DNA of 52,846 bases, taken from a virus. Location: positions 1 to 52,846 of the IMG/VR virus record IMGVR_UViG_3300047457_000684. One strand, 5' to 3'. Positions 39,929 through 47,681 of the stretch are shown here, one piece after another. Numbering within the stretch: position 1 is the stretch's first letter; every line of letters starts with the position of its first letter. The notes under the pieces are model-generated. The model was not told the origin of the DNA and searched no databases. It saw only the letters and a program-made list of their open reading frames with translations. The position numbers and the translations under genes were made by a program.

Positions 39929-40122
39929 CCGCACGTGAAGCGCTACGCCGCATCGCCGCTCGTGCCCTGGCGAACCTGGATTTCAACGCGGTTGGGATCA
40001 CCGATGTAAACAATCTCCGCGACGAACTCCAGCGCGAGCACCCGGAGTTCTTCATCGGTGGCGGCATCAAGAGCGCCCGATCTCATGAACACCTCAGCCA
40101 GCCCTTGCCAGTCAGGTCCTGA
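39925..40122 (+). CDS. Possible small protein overlapping the recombinase 3' end
   Basis: 65 residues starting at an ATGA overlap with the previous stop. The first 45 residues (REALRRIAARALANLDFNAVGITDVNNLRDELQREHPEFF) look natural. It overlaps the recombinase gene by 180 bp on the opposite strand, so it may be only a mirror frame. Confidence 0.3.
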   Translation: MTAREALRRIAARALANLDFNAVGITDVNNLRDELQREHPEFFIGGGIKSARSHEHLSQPLPVRS

Positions 40123-41217
40123 TTCCGGTGGCGGCATTACCAACGACCGCTCCAGCCGTTCGATTGAATCATCCAGCCCCGGCACCCCCTGGTCCTGCAG
40201 CGCCCGTAGCTGCTCCAGCTGCCGCTGACGTTGCTGTTGCTGCTGATCCATAACCGGCGCTGCCGGTGCAGCGGCAACGGCGCCCAGCTGTTGTGCAGCG
40301 CTGCGCAATGCATCCACCAGTTGCCCGCGAATCTTGAACTCCGCCAAGCCACGCGCGTACCACTGGCACAAGTTGTTGCTGCAACGAAGCCGTGGTTTGC
40401 CTGCTGCCTGGATGTAGTGCATCCGCTTCCCGCAGCATCCGCAGCGCACCAACCCGGTAAGCAGGCGCACGGTTCGTGGTGACCGGATGCGCACCGCCTT
40501 GCGCTGGTCCAGCAGACGGCGCGCTCGATGCCATTCATCCCAGCTGATCAACGCCTGCACCCGATCGGGCTCGTTGTTCACCACGCCGCGCAGGATCGGG
40601 TTATTCAGCCACCGCCCCAGGCCTGGAATAGACCAGTCGAGGCGGCGCTGGCGGATCGTGCGGCCCAGCATGAACTCGTTGGCCTCCAGCGCATCCCACA
40701 GCTGCCGCGCCGCCTGAAACTCCGTTGGGTGTGGCGCCACCTGCGAGCCGTCGTAGATGTAGCCGTATGGCACACGGCCGCAGGCGTAGTGACCCTCGGC
40801 CTTGCGGCGTTTCAGGCCGTTGCGCACGTTGATTGATTTGATCATCGAATCGACCTCGTTCACGGTGGAGAGCACACCGGTCAGCAGCCGCCCTGCTGGA
40901 TCCGCTAGGTCGCTGGGCGTGCCATCCAGAAACCGCACGGTCACGCCTCGCCGGGCGCACATCCGCAGGAATGGGAGCTCTTCGCCGCGGCGACTGAGGC
41001 GCGACTGAGACACGGCGATCACCTCACGGCAGCGACCGGCCGCTACCAGGGCCTGCAGTTCCTCCCAGCCAGGGCGGCGTGCATCCTCCCGGTAGGCGGT
41101 GCCGCGCTCACGAATCACGCGATCGCAGCCGGCCGCCATCAGCTGCTGCACCTGGGCATCGATGCTGATGTCCTGCTCAGCCTTGTCGGTGGAAACCCTG
41201 GCGTAGCCAACGATCAC
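39943..41217 (-). CDS. Large serine recombinase / integrase (XisF-like)
   Basis: 424 residues. The N-terminal catalytic domain begins MIVGYARVSTDKAEQDIS with nucleophile Ser9, followed by AVSQSRLSRRGEELPFL (Arg residues) and a long helix with INVRNGLKRRKAEG. The recombinase domain has GRVPYGYIYDG. A zinc ribbon lies at about 250-285 (CGCCGKRMHY...RCSNNLC), then a Gln-rich coiled coil (QQQQRQRQLEQLRALQ). It resembles XisF-type recombinases of cyanobacteria. This would be the phage integrase; attP should be near. It indicates a temperate lifestyle. Confidence 0.9.
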   Translation of the reverse strand: MIVGYARVSTDKAEQDISIDAQVQQLMAAGCDRVIRERGTAYREDARRPGWEELQALVAAGRCREVIAVSQSRLSRRGEELPFLRMCARRGVTVRFLDGTPSDLADPAGRLLTGVLSTVNEVDSMIKSINVRNGLKRRKAEGHYACGRVPYGYIYDGSQVAPHPTEFQAARQLWDALEANEFMLGRTIRQRRLDWSIPGLGRWLNNPILRGVVNNEPDRVQALISWDEWHRARRLLDQRKAVRIRSPRTVRLLTGLVRCGCCGKRMHYIQAAGKPRLRCSNNLCQWYARGLAEFKIRGQLVDALRSAAQQLGAVAAAPAAPVMDQQQQQRQRQLEQLRALQDQGVPGLDDSIERLERSLVMPPPESGPDWQGLAEVFMRSGALDAATDEELRVLALEFVAEIVYIGDPNRVEIQVRQGTSGDAA

Positions 41218-41305
41218 AGCCGCTCTGAGGCATAGTGCAGAACGAACCTACAGCAAGCTGAAGTTGCCTTATGTACTACGGCATGCGGGCAGGAGGGCGC
41301 ATGCC

Positions 41306-41338
41306 AAAAGCCCCCCGGGAACACGACTTCCCGAGGGG
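41306..41338 (-). terminator. Rho-independent terminator after dcd (leftward)
   Basis: On the leftward strand the stem is CCCCTCGGGAA-gtcgtg-TTCCCGGGGGG, followed by CTTTT. It separates the dcd operon from the recombinase gene. Confidence 0.8.
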
Positions 41339-41381
41339 CCCGTAGATGGCGGTTGCAAGCCAGCAACCTGTTTCTATCGTA

Positions 41382-41894
41382 TCACCCCTTGCTCGGCTCC
41401 ACCGTTTCCGCTAGGTGGTATCGCCCAGTCTCCGCATAACCACGTAGCGGCACCGCTGACATCTCCAGGAACGTCAGCTGACCAATCCGCATCCCAGGCC
41501 ACAGCGGCACCCGATGGAGCTGGCGGCTATTGACCAGCTCCAGTGTGATCACGCCATGGAATCCGGGATCAATCCATCCGGCCAATAGGTGTTCGATCGC
41601 CTCACGTGCCCGCGAGGATTTCAGGGAGAATTGAGCGGAGAGGTGATTAGGCACCCGCACATACTCCAGCGTGTGGCCTAGTACGAACTGCCCCGGCACT
41701 AGCCAGTACGGATCCTCTGCTGTGTGCCGCTTTAGTGGATATGGCACCAGTTCTGGTGATTCGGCAGATTCAATGAGCAGCGTGTCTCCAAGCCGTACAT
41801 CAAGGCTGGCGGGGTTGATGAGTTCGGGCAGGAATGGTGTCACCATGCCTGATTCACACAGGCTGGTGATCTGCCAGTCGGCTAGTGGGCTCAT
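41382..41894 (-). CDS. dcd: dCTP deaminase / dUTPase-family protein
   Basis: 170 residues from MSPLADWQI; the longer in-frame upstream extension runs into the previous gene and is rejected. Family blocks: NPASLDVRLGDTLLIE, FVLGHTLEYVRVPNHLSAQFSLKSSRARE, then AGWIDPGFHGVITLELVNS with the conserved Glu, and PGMRIGQLTFLEM. It makes dUMP precursors for DNA synthesis and keeps dUTP low. The start overlaps the upstream stop. A terminator lies downstream. The symbol is given for the family; bifunctionality cannot be judged. Confidence 0.87.
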   Translation of the reverse strand: MSPLADWQITSLCESGMVTPFLPELINPASLDVRLGDTLLIESAESPELVPYPLKRHTAEDPYWLVPGQFVLGHTLEYVRVPNHLSAQFSLKSSRAREAIEHLLAGWIDPGFHGVITLELVNSRQLHRVPLWPGMRIGQLTFLEMSAVPLRGYAETGRYHLAETVEPSKG

Positions 41895-42610
41895 TGTTGG
41901 TTGGTTGGCACCGGCAGGGCATGGTGGGGGAGCCAGTGGGAGAAGCAGTATTTGAGCTGCGGCATTCCGGTGTTGGAATGATCCATCAATCTCCAGTCGC
42001 CCTCTACGATCCCGCAGAGCCAACACCTCCCCTCCGCGTCACAATCCTCAGGCCCCGGCAGCCGCTCAGCGACGGGCACCGGCTTGATGGCGGGGCGGCA
42101 CCAGCGATGCGACACAGGAACAACTGCATCAAGCAGTCGATCGGCCAGCTCGATGTTACCAACGGTGCGACCACCAGAAGACCGAGCGACGCACAGGATT
42201 CTCTCAAAGTGGCCCCGCAGTTCAGGTAGCCAGTCGTGTTCCAGCGGCCCCTGCGGCTCGGGCTGGGCTAGGCGCTCCAGGAGGTCTGCGGCGCGGGTTA
42301 GACGGCTGACGCGAAGGTGAGACTCTTTCTCAGGGTCGCCCTGATGAATGCTGTAAATGTTCTCAGGGTCAAGGCCACGCATTTTCTGATACTCATTGAC
42401 AAAATGACGCAGCTCGGCCACTAACTCACTTACCTCTCCATTGGCAGTCGGCTCGGGCTGGGCCAGTTCGGCGCGGGCGCGGTTAAAAATCTCTCGGCAC
42501 TTCCACATATCACGCTGGTGATAGTGCCCGCAGTTGACGCCCCCAACAAGGGAGCCAATCACGTCCAGCAACTCAGCGCACAGCGCTCGCCAGTCGGTTG
42601 GTGTGGTCAT
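41891..42610 (-). CDS. DUF551-type early protein
   Basis: 239 residues. The C-terminus (PVPVAERLPGPEDCDAEGRCWLCG...WRLMDHSNTGMPQLKYCFSHWLPHHALPVPTN) is a DUF551-like module found in many phages. The N-terminal part is helical (LLDVIGSLVGGVNCGHYHQRDMWKCREIFNRARAEL). Function unknown. It is coupled to both neighbours by 4-bp overlaps. Confidence 0.7.
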   Translation of the reverse strand: MTTPTDWRALCAELLDVIGSLVGGVNCGHYHQRDMWKCREIFNRARAELAQPEPTANGEVSELVAELRHFVNEYQKMRGLDPENIYSIHQGDPEKESHLRVSRLTRAADLLERLAQPEPQGPLEHDWLPELRGHFERILCVARSSGGRTVGNIELADRLLDAVVPVSHRWCRPAIKPVPVAERLPGPEDCDAEGRCWLCGIVEGDWRLMDHSNTGMPQLKYCFSHWLPHHALPVPTNQQ

Positions 42611-42783
42611 GGTGTGTCGGTGGTGGTGGAATCATGCTGCGCCAGCGCCTGCTGCACCAGCGGTCTTAGCTCCTGCAATTCACGCCAGATGTGACGATCC
42701 TCCGGGTCGCCATAGTCGTACTCCAGGGCCTCATTTACAGCCAGCTCAGCCAGGGCCAGCAGGCGGGTGAGTAAGGCAGTCAT
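42607..42783 (-). CDS. Small early protein
   Basis: 58 residues (MTALLTRLLALAELAVNEAL...STTTDTP). Helical and acidic. It overlaps its neighbours by 4 bp on both sides and shares the C-terminal STTTDTP with the gene at 42780, so the 3' ends of the two genes were duplicated. Too short for family assignment. Confidence 0.6.
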   Translation of the reverse strand: MTALLTRLLALAELAVNEALEYDYGDPEDRHIWRELQELRPLVQQALAQHDSTTTDTP

Positions 42784-43019
42784 GGTGTGTCGGTGGTAGT
42801 GGAGCCGCGCAGCTCGGCGGCGATGGCGAGGATTTCAGCGCGGATTTGGACTGCAAATGGGCTCCAACTTGCCCGATCAAGCGGACTGGCCGCAGGTAAC
42901 ACCTGATCCGCAGCAGCCTCCAGGACGGCGGCGGCAGAGAGCCGGTAGGTGTCGCCTTCGTCGGGCGCGTTGTAGGCGGCATCCAGCACCGCCTGCGCGG
43001 CGGGGGAGAGGTCATTCAT
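42780..43019 (-). CDS. Small early protein, MNDLSPAAQAVLDAAYN type
   Basis: 79 residues, chosen start 43019. The segment MNDLSPAAQAVLDAAYNAP with RLSAAAVLEAAADQVLP looks like small helical proteins of cyanobacterial phages. It ends with STTTDTP, as does 42607-42783. Confidence 0.65.
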   Translation of the reverse strand: MNDLSPAAQAVLDAAYNAPDEGDTYRLSAAAVLEAAADQVLPAASPLDRASWSPFAVQIRAEILAIAAELRGSTTTDTP

Positions 43020-43221
43020 TACGGCTCTTGTGTATTGCGATGATGTGACTGTTGTACTGCTCGGCAGCATGGCGAAGCTTTTTGGCCAGATCAGAGAATC
43101 TGTCTGGATGTACCGGATGAATGACTCCGTTCAATCCCATGCCGCCAACGAGCGCTAGCGAATGCTCTGCCATTTGACCAGCCCAAGCCAAAGCCTGTTC
43201 CTCGTGAGTTAGTTCAGTCAT
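43012..43221 (-). CDS. Small early protein
   Basis: 69 residues from MTELTHEEQALAW. It includes a Gly/His segment (LVGGMGLNGVIHPVHPDRF) and a C-terminal basic helix. It overlaps the next gene by 8 bp. No family recognised. Confidence 0.55.
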   Translation of the reverse strand: MTELTHEEQALAWAGQMAEHSLALVGGMGLNGVIHPVHPDRFSDLAKKLRHAAEQYNSHIIAIHKSRNE

Positions 43222-43552
43222 CTGGCAGGGCCTCCACGGCGCGGCGGATGGTATCAAGATCCTTCATGCCGTCAGAGAAAAACTCTCCGGTCGATTCAAT
43301 ACGACTCAACCCCATCAGCGCCTGCTCTTTCAAGCTCAGCGGCTTCGGGCGGCGCATTTCACGCATCCAATCAGCTCGGCCCTTGCCGTACATCGTGTGG
43401 ATGCTGGCTACACACGCCTCCAGCTCTTGGTCTGCGCCCCATTGGGCGGCGCGGCTAGCTAGGTGCTCACCAAAGATGTTTCCTTCATCTACTTCGTTGA
43501 GCCACTGCTGCACCAGCTCCGGTGGCGGGTTGATGGGGTGTTCATTGGCCAT
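43214..43552 (-). CDS. Hypothetical early protein
   Basis: 112 residues (MANEHPINPPPELVQQWLNEVDEG...). The segment ELVQQWLNE and QWGADQELEACVASI recur in phage proteins of unknown function. Overlaps both neighbours. Helical and acidic. Confidence 0.6.
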   Translation of the reverse strand: MANEHPINPPPELVQQWLNEVDEGNIFGEHLASRAAQWGADQELEACVASIHTMYGKGRADWMREMRRPKPLSLKEQALMGLSRIESTGEFFSDGMKDLDTIRRAVEALPDD

Positions 43553-43742
43553 TGATCTTCTCCAGTAGTTTCCTGAGTTGTTGAACTTTGGGCGGCACTA
43601 AATGCCAGCTGCTCACCGTGCCGCATACGTCACCAAAGCAGATACGAATTGGACCGTCGTCGAGTTGGTGGTAGGTGGGACAGTTGGCGTTGCCGACTGT
43701 TGCTCTCAGCGCTGGCATGGTTAGTTGAATTTGTCGGCTCAT
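43542..43742 (-). CDS. Small hypothetical protein
   Basis: 66 residues (MSRQIQLTMPALRATVGNAN...). Mixed beta and helix with three Cys. No family recognised. Confidence 0.5.
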   Translation of the reverse strand: MSRQIQLTMPALRATVGNANCPTYHQLDDGPIRICFGDVCGTVSSWHLVPPKVQQLRKLLEKINGQ

Positions 43743-43772
43743 TGCTCGGCCTTGTGCTGTTCAGTCATGGCG

Positions 43773-44018
43773 TCAATCCGTTGTGGTGGTTTGCAATACG
43801 CTCTCAACTTCACGCCTGATAGCATCAGGCACCATCGGATGTGATGGTCGCCAGCGGCTACCACACCAATGATCACCGCGCCATCGTGCTGTTTGATCCA
43901 GCAGCTTGCCCCTGGTGCCCCATTTTCGCCAGTGAATCAGATCAGGCATCGCAGCGGAATATCTGGTAACGATCCAGTGGTTGCCGCGATGGTCTTCGCC
44001 GTCCCAAAGTGTTGTCAT
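43773..44018 (-). CDS. Hypothetical protein rich in Trp
   Basis: 81 residues with eight Trp (MTTLWDGEDHRGNHWIVTRYS...IHWRKWGTRG...HWCGSRWRPSH). A very short leader-like frame of nine codons (43740-43769) follows it. Its start overlaps the membrane gene stop. No family recognised. Confidence 0.5.
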   Translation of the reverse strand: MTTLWDGEDHRGNHWIVTRYSAAMPDLIHWRKWGTRGKLLDQTARWRGDHWCGSRWRPSHPMVPDAIRREVESVLQTTTTD

Positions 44019-44140
44019 GGTGTCAACTCTTCCTCAATCAAACGTTCACATAATGCCCACCACACTGATGTGGCGATCGTTGCAATGCCAACAATCATCA
44101 GCACTGCAAAAATTTCGATGATGCCGGCTAGGTAAATCAT
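44015..44140 (-). CDS. Tiny membrane protein
   Basis: 41 residues (MIYLAGIIEIFAVLMIVGIA...). One transmembrane helix fills residues 4-30. Both ends overlap neighbours by 4 bp, arguing that it is real. Function unknown. Confidence 0.55.
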   Translation of the reverse strand: MIYLAGIIEIFAVLMIVGIATIATSVWWALCERLIEEELTP

Positions 44141-44337
44141 TTGGGCATCCACTCACCACACCACTGATCAACCGCAACATGGGGCCAGAATCCCCATGTC
44201 ATCGTTTCATTCTCTATGTCCAGCAACTCCGGCACAATCACAGGTGGCGAGATATGACACGACATGAGATTTTCTAGTTCCCCGCTCCATCTCAGCGGTC
44301 GGCTGAATTTGCAGTTCTCGCAGCGTTCCTCAGTCAT
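44137..44337 (-). CDS. Small Cys-rich phage protein
   Basis: 66 residues from MTEERCENCKFSRPLRW. The pattern RCENCKFS...CHISPP...VAVDQWCGEWMP is a small zinc-type motif found in many phages with unknown function. It shares its overlaps with the tiny genes on both sides. Confidence 0.65.
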   Translation of the reverse strand: MTEERCENCKFSRPLRWSGELENLMSCHISPPVIVPELLDIENETMTWGFWPHVAVDQWCGEWMPK

Positions 44338-44444
44338 CGACACTTCTCCCAGTTCGTAGGTGAACACTGATCAGCATAAACCTTATACAGCCAGCCGCTG
44401 AATGGCATAATCACCATCAGCGCGGCAATTAATGTGATTCTCAT
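44334..44444 (-). CDS. Tiny exported or membrane peptide
   Basis: 36 residues: MRITLIAALMVIMPFSGWLY is a signal-peptide or membrane-anchor sequence, then VYADQCSPTNWEKCR with two Cys. Overlaps neighbours by 4 bp. Confidence 0.45.
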   Translation of the reverse strand: MRITLIAALMVIMPFSGWLYKVYADQCSPTNWEKCR

Positions 44445-44713
44445 TGCTGCGTCTCCAATATCTGACGCCGCAGGGTGTCAAGACACGTTGCATTGACGCC
44501 ACCGCGATGCAACTCAGCACGCATGTGGTCGATCATTGCCACGATCTGACCCTGCTTTGATGCTGCACCCTGACGCCAAGCCGCCTGCACCGCCTGATCC
44601 TGGCTCAGCTGTTCACTAGCAGCAGCAATAGCCTGCTCGCGTTGTTCAATCTCCCGAGCAGCGGCCTCAATGATCGTATTGAGCTGCTGCCGCAGTGTGG
44701 TGAGGGTCGCCAT
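44441..44713 (-). CDS. Coiled-coil early protein
   Basis: 90 residues, almost all helical, with Ala/Gln/Glu heptads (LNTIIEAAAREIEQREQAIAAASEQLSQDQAVQAAW). It lies directly after ssb (1-bp overlap), so it may be a recombination accessory factor. Inference only. Confidence 0.6.
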   Translation of the reverse strand: MATLTTLRQQLNTIIEAAAREIEQREQAIAAASEQLSQDQAVQAAWRQGAASKQGQIVAMIDHMRAELHRGGVNATCLDTLRRQILETQQ

Positions 44714-45156
44714 CAGAACGGCACCTCATCAGAGCTGAGCCAATCCGGCTCGGTCTTGGCGGGTGCTGGAGCAGCGGCAGGTTGAGCCGCTGCAGCGGTT
44801 GCACCAGATTGCGGCTTGGCTACGAGCTCCCAGTTCTGCACCAGCACGGTTAGACCATGCTGTTCTTCCCCAGTGCGATCGGTCCAGCTCTCGATCTTCA
44901 CCTGGCCGCTCACGCTGATCAGGTCGCCTTTACTGACAGCATCAGCAAAGGCCTGTGCCTTTTCGCCCCATAGCTCCAGCTTGAAACCGTCCGGCTCTTT
45001 GCCATCGTCGCGCTTGGCACCAGGCTGGTTGATCAGGATTCGAGCATTACAAACGCAGTTGCCAGACTCGAAAAACCGGACTTCAGGATCACGAGCAAGA
45101 CGGCCCACGAAATGCCACTGGCTGGCGCGCAGCAGCTGCTTAATCAGTTCGTTCAT
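44713..45156 (-). CDS. ssb: Single-stranded DNA-binding protein
   Basis: 147 residues. The OB-fold occupies residues 10-115 (FVGRLARDPEVRFFESGNCVCNARILIN, FKLELWGEKAQAFADAVSKGDLISVSGQVKIESWTDRTGEEQHGLTVLVQNWEL). A Gln/Ala/Pro linker precedes the acidic tip DWLSSDEVPF, the protein-interaction tail of bacterial SSBs. It coats ssDNA in replication and recombination. The leader carries the recurring motif. It lies next to the recT-like gene. Confidence 0.92.
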   Translation of the reverse strand: MNELIKQLLRASQWHFVGRLARDPEVRFFESGNCVCNARILINQPGAKRDDGKEPDGFKLELWGEKAQAFADAVSKGDLISVSGQVKIESWTDRTGEEQHGLTVLVQNWELVAKPQSGATAAAAQPAAAPAPAKTEPDWLSSDEVPF

Positions 45157-45163
45157 AACGGTG

Positions 45164-45180
45164 GTGTGGTTTCGGAAGTG
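45164..45180. promoter_or_regulatory. Recurring early-gene motif, copy 4 (recT-like/ssb gap)
   Basis: GTGTGGTTTCGGAAGTG on the plus strand, i.e. CACTTCCGAAACCACAC reading into ssb, 7 bp before its ATG. Confidence 0.5.
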
Positions 45181-45183
45181 CAG

Positions 45184-46023
45184 TTATGCCGCCCACGCGG
45201 CAGGAAGATCGCCTGGGTCTTCGGCGCCGTTGCAGCGCGCCACGGTTTCGGCGCTTACGCCGGCGCTGGCCAGCCGCTCCAGCGTCGCCTTAGGCAGCTG
45301 GTCCAGTGTTGATGCTGCTCCATTGCTGATCTCGCCGATCAGTGCCATCAAGCCATCATCCGAGAGGCCAGCATCAGCACAGGCCGCATAGGCGCTGGCG
45401 ATCAGCTCAGCCGTTGGCTCTGCTGCTGGAGCTGGAGCAGGTGGTGCCTCAACGACCGTCACCGGTACGACATCACCACCGCCTAGTTCCTCTGGTGTGT
45501 ACGCCGTATGGCCACCGAGAGCGTCTGGGCAATGGGTGCGTATCCCGGCCGTGAGCGCCCTGGAGAACAGCATCGACTCTGGGTACTTCTTCCAGATCGA
45601 CTTGTCCGCCAAGCCGGCACGCCTGGCCATCTCAATCGTGAACTCGCTCACGCCCATCGGCTTGCCGTTGGCGGTGAACTGGATTCGGCAGGTGGTCGCT
45701 GTGTTCTCCAGCACTTGGTAGTCGTACACCGGATGACGGCGGACGGCCTGGGCCAACAGGTTGGAGCTGAACGCCGGCTTGCCCTCAATGATGTGCACGC
45801 CAGTGGCCGATGCAAACGGGCTGAATCCTGCCTCCATACCGGCCATCAGCCGGATAGCGCATTCAGCTACCTGCGTTTCTTGGTTGCCATTACGGCCAAA
45901 CAAGCCTGATGCGGCAAACACCCGCGCTAGGCGGGCGAGATCGTCGACGCTCTGAACCTGAAGGCTCAGAGTTGGTGTGGTGGCGTTTGGCGCCGTTAGC
46001 GCCGAGCTGGTTGGTGGTGCCAT
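45184..46023 (-). CDS. RecT-like ssDNA annealing/recombination protein
   Basis: 279 residues from MAPPTSSALT. The core is CAIRLMAGMEAGFSPFASATGVHIIEGKPAFSSNLLAQAVRRHPVYDYQV...IEMARRAGLADKSIWKKYPESMLFSRALTAGIRTHCPDALGGHTAYTPEEL, a RecT-type pattern found in siphoviruses (GxxIxEGKP, WKKYP, RALxxGIR). An Ala/Pro-rich linker and a small helical C-terminal domain follow. It should anneal strands with SSB. The start at 46023 is preferred because upstream in-frame codons fall inside the regulatory region. Confidence 0.8.
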   Translation of the reverse strand: MAPPTSSALTAPNATTPTLSLQVQSVDDLARLARVFAASGLFGRNGNQETQVAECAIRLMAGMEAGFSPFASATGVHIIEGKPAFSSNLLAQAVRRHPVYDYQVLENTATTCRIQFTANGKPMGVSEFTIEMARRAGLADKSIWKKYPESMLFSRALTAGIRTHCPDALGGHTAYTPEELGGGDVVPVTVVEAPPAPAPAAEPTAELIASAYAACADAGLSDDGLMALIGEISNGAASTLDQLPKATLERLASAGVSAETVARCNGAEDPGDLPAAWAA

Positions 46024-46056
46024 GCCGGTGTGCGTGGTTCCCGTACAGTAGCAGTT

Positions 46057-46073
46057 CACTTCCAAAACCGCAC
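46057..46073. promoter_or_regulatory. Recurring early-gene motif, copy 5 (upstream of recT-like)
   Basis: CACTTCCAAAACCGCAC; reading leftward GTGCGGTTTTGGAAGTG is followed by AACTGCTACTGT, the same continuation as at 38704-38715. TACTGT may be a -10 box about 20 bp before the ATG. Confidence 0.5.
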
Positions 46074-46158
46074 GGATCTCCCAGTGTTTCACCACGAAAA
46101 CCACTCCGCCACTAATGCATACAAGTGTTCTAGAACCGGCGCCAGCGGTTCCACTGCC

Positions 46159-46326
46159 ATGCCAATCACCGTCAACTGCACCACCCGCCAGCAGGTCGAT
46201 TCCCTCTGGCGCATGCTCTGCCATGTCCCTGATGGGGACTTCGAGCCTGTGGTGGTGCAGCTGGAGGGCAAGCTGCTCTATCGCATCATTCGCGCGAACG
46301 GCGAGCAGACAACAGTTCCGCTCTGA
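46159..46326 (+). CDS. Small hypothetical protein on the opposite strand
   Basis: 55 residues (MPITVNCTTRQQVDSLWRML...). It has a strand-helix-strand pattern (DFEPVVVQLEGKLLYRIIRANGEQTTVPL). Its end overlaps the 3' end of the 46286-47035 gene on the other strand. Plausible but not confirmed. Confidence 0.45.
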   Translation: MPITVNCTTRQQVDSLWRMLCHVPDGDFEPVVVQLEGKLLYRIIRANGEQTTVPL

Positions 46327-47035
46327 GCTCCGCAGGGCCGTAGCGGCCGACCTGATCGCCGCGAATCACCCGGATCATCTCGGCCAGTGCTGCCATCTCA
46401 AGCTCCAGCTCGCCGGGGCTGAGCAGCGCATCACCGAGCACGATCCGTCTCAGCATCTGCTGCCGGCCAGCGGACTGCGACGGATAGGCCTCGGTGAACG
46501 CCTCCATGGCTTCGCGTGGCGCCCATCCCTGTTCACGCGCCAAATCCTGAAGAAGGTCCGACAGCTGTCGGGTTGCGTGGCTCGATTCAGCTGGCGACAT
46601 CGCCTCACCGAGATACGGCAGCGTGAGCCGGCCAGCGGCCACCATCGCCAGATCGCCCAGATCCAGCGGGTGGCCAGCGTCGTCAGCCTTGGGCAGCCAC
46701 ACCGCAGCGTCAAGCCACTCCGGGTGAACGCCCCAGTTTGAGTGAGGGCCAAACTGCCTGATGGCGGCTTCTGGCCCTTGGGTCTGCCAGGTCCAGATCG
46801 CTCGATTGGCCTCCGCGAGCGAGTCGAGGTATTTCAAACCCACCGGCCGAACGTGGCGCGCATTCCGCAGGCGGCTGAGCTGGCCGCCAACGATGCCGGT
46901 TGGCTCGCCGTACGCCCACTCCAGAATCGTCGCCATCCGTTCCTGGCTGAGCGGCACCAGCCAGCGGCCGACCAGCTGGCCGATGGCGAGGACGCCACGG
47001 TTCAGGCGCTCCTGTGCGGTTTCGGATCTGTCCAT
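46286..47035 (-). CDS. Hypothetical early protein
   Basis: 249 residues from MDRSETAQERLNRGVLAIGQL. Helical; segments RMATILEWAYGEPTGIVGGQLSRLRNARHVRPVGLKYLDSLAEANRAIWTWQ suggest a helix-turn-helix-like DNA-binding part. The C-terminal half is Leu/Glu-rich. It is the common downstream gene of the VRR-NUC in both alleles. Unknown function. Confidence 0.65.
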   Translation of the reverse strand: MDRSETAQERLNRGVLAIGQLVGRWLVPLSQERMATILEWAYGEPTGIVGGQLSRLRNARHVRPVGLKYLDSLAEANRAIWTWQTQGPEAAIRQFGPHSNWGVHPEWLDAAVWLPKADDAGHPLDLGDLAMVAAGRLTLPYLGEAMSPAESSHATRQLSDLLQDLAREQGWAPREAMEAFTEAYPSQSAGRQQMLRRIVLGDALLSPGELELEMAALAEMIRVIRGDQVGRYGPAELRAELLSARRSRE

Positions 47036-47052
47036 GGTTGGGAAACGCTGTG

Positions 47053-47481
47053 GTTCCACAACCATAGGCCTGGGGAATCACTGTGGAAATCCCAGGATGC
47101 GCTGTGCGTCAGAAACGCTGCGCACGATTCCAGAACACCCGCCAGCACTGGCCACATGGTCCAGAAAACGCTGCTGTTCCGGAGTTGCACGGCCTGTTGA
47201 TGACTTCACCTCCAGCGCCACGAACTGCGCGATGCCGTTCGTGGTGCGGTAGCCGATCAGGTCGGAGGATCCGACGCACAGCCCCGCATGGAGCGGTCGC
47301 CCGTTACGAACCACCACGTCACCAGGCCGCAGTGCTGCTGCTACGGCGCGGATATTGCCCGCTGAGACCCGTGTGGATGGCCCAGCCCAGCCGGTGCCGA
47401 CGTTGTTTCTCCACAGCCGGGCGTCTCCATGACCGCAGGCCATGAGGATGCGCTGCTGGGTTTCGTGTTCGCTCATGCCGT
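47053..47481. repeat. Left anchor of allele B; diverged copy of 1-429
   Basis: The first 48 bases are identical to the window start. Substitutions then appear at a low, steady rate through the VRR-NUC gene, as expected of two related strains, not of a sequencing duplicate. Confidence 0.9.
47078..47476 (-). CDS. VRR-NUC domain nuclease (allele B copy)
   Basis: 132 residues, nearly identical to the copy at 26-424; changes cluster around residues 15-19 (CGHGDARLW against CGSGSTRLW), 57-59 and 78-81. The catalytic GSSDLIG and LEVK blocks are unchanged. The two copies are allelic. Confidence 0.85.
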   Translation of the reverse strand: MSEHETQQRILMACGHGDARLWRNNVGTGWAGPSTRVSAGNIRAVAAALRPGDVVVRNGRPLHAGLCVGSSDLIGYRTTNGIAQFVALEVKSSTGRATPEQQRFLDHVASAGGCSGIVRSVSDAQRILGFPQ

Positions 47482-47613
47482 CCGTGCGTTTCCGACAGTC
47501 AACGGATGGCGAGTGACGTTCTGTGAACCGGCCCTGAGGTGGCGGTGATGCCGTCAGGCTGTGCGCAGCAACAGTAGGCAAACGAAACTATTCCATCGAA
47601 ATGACGGCAGTTA

Positions 47614-47636
47614 GCTATACGTTAGTAGCGTATAGC
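47614..47636. promoter_or_regulatory. Perfect 8-bp inverted repeat before the HNH gene
   Basis: GCTATACG-ttagtag-CGTATAGC, 46 bp before the HNH start and followed by an AT-rich stretch (gttatattttc). It is operator- or promoter-like in a GC-rich genome. Confidence 0.55.
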
Positions 47637-47681
47637 ATAGCGGCATGTTATATTTTCTAGGTTGATAGAATCGCAAATCAA

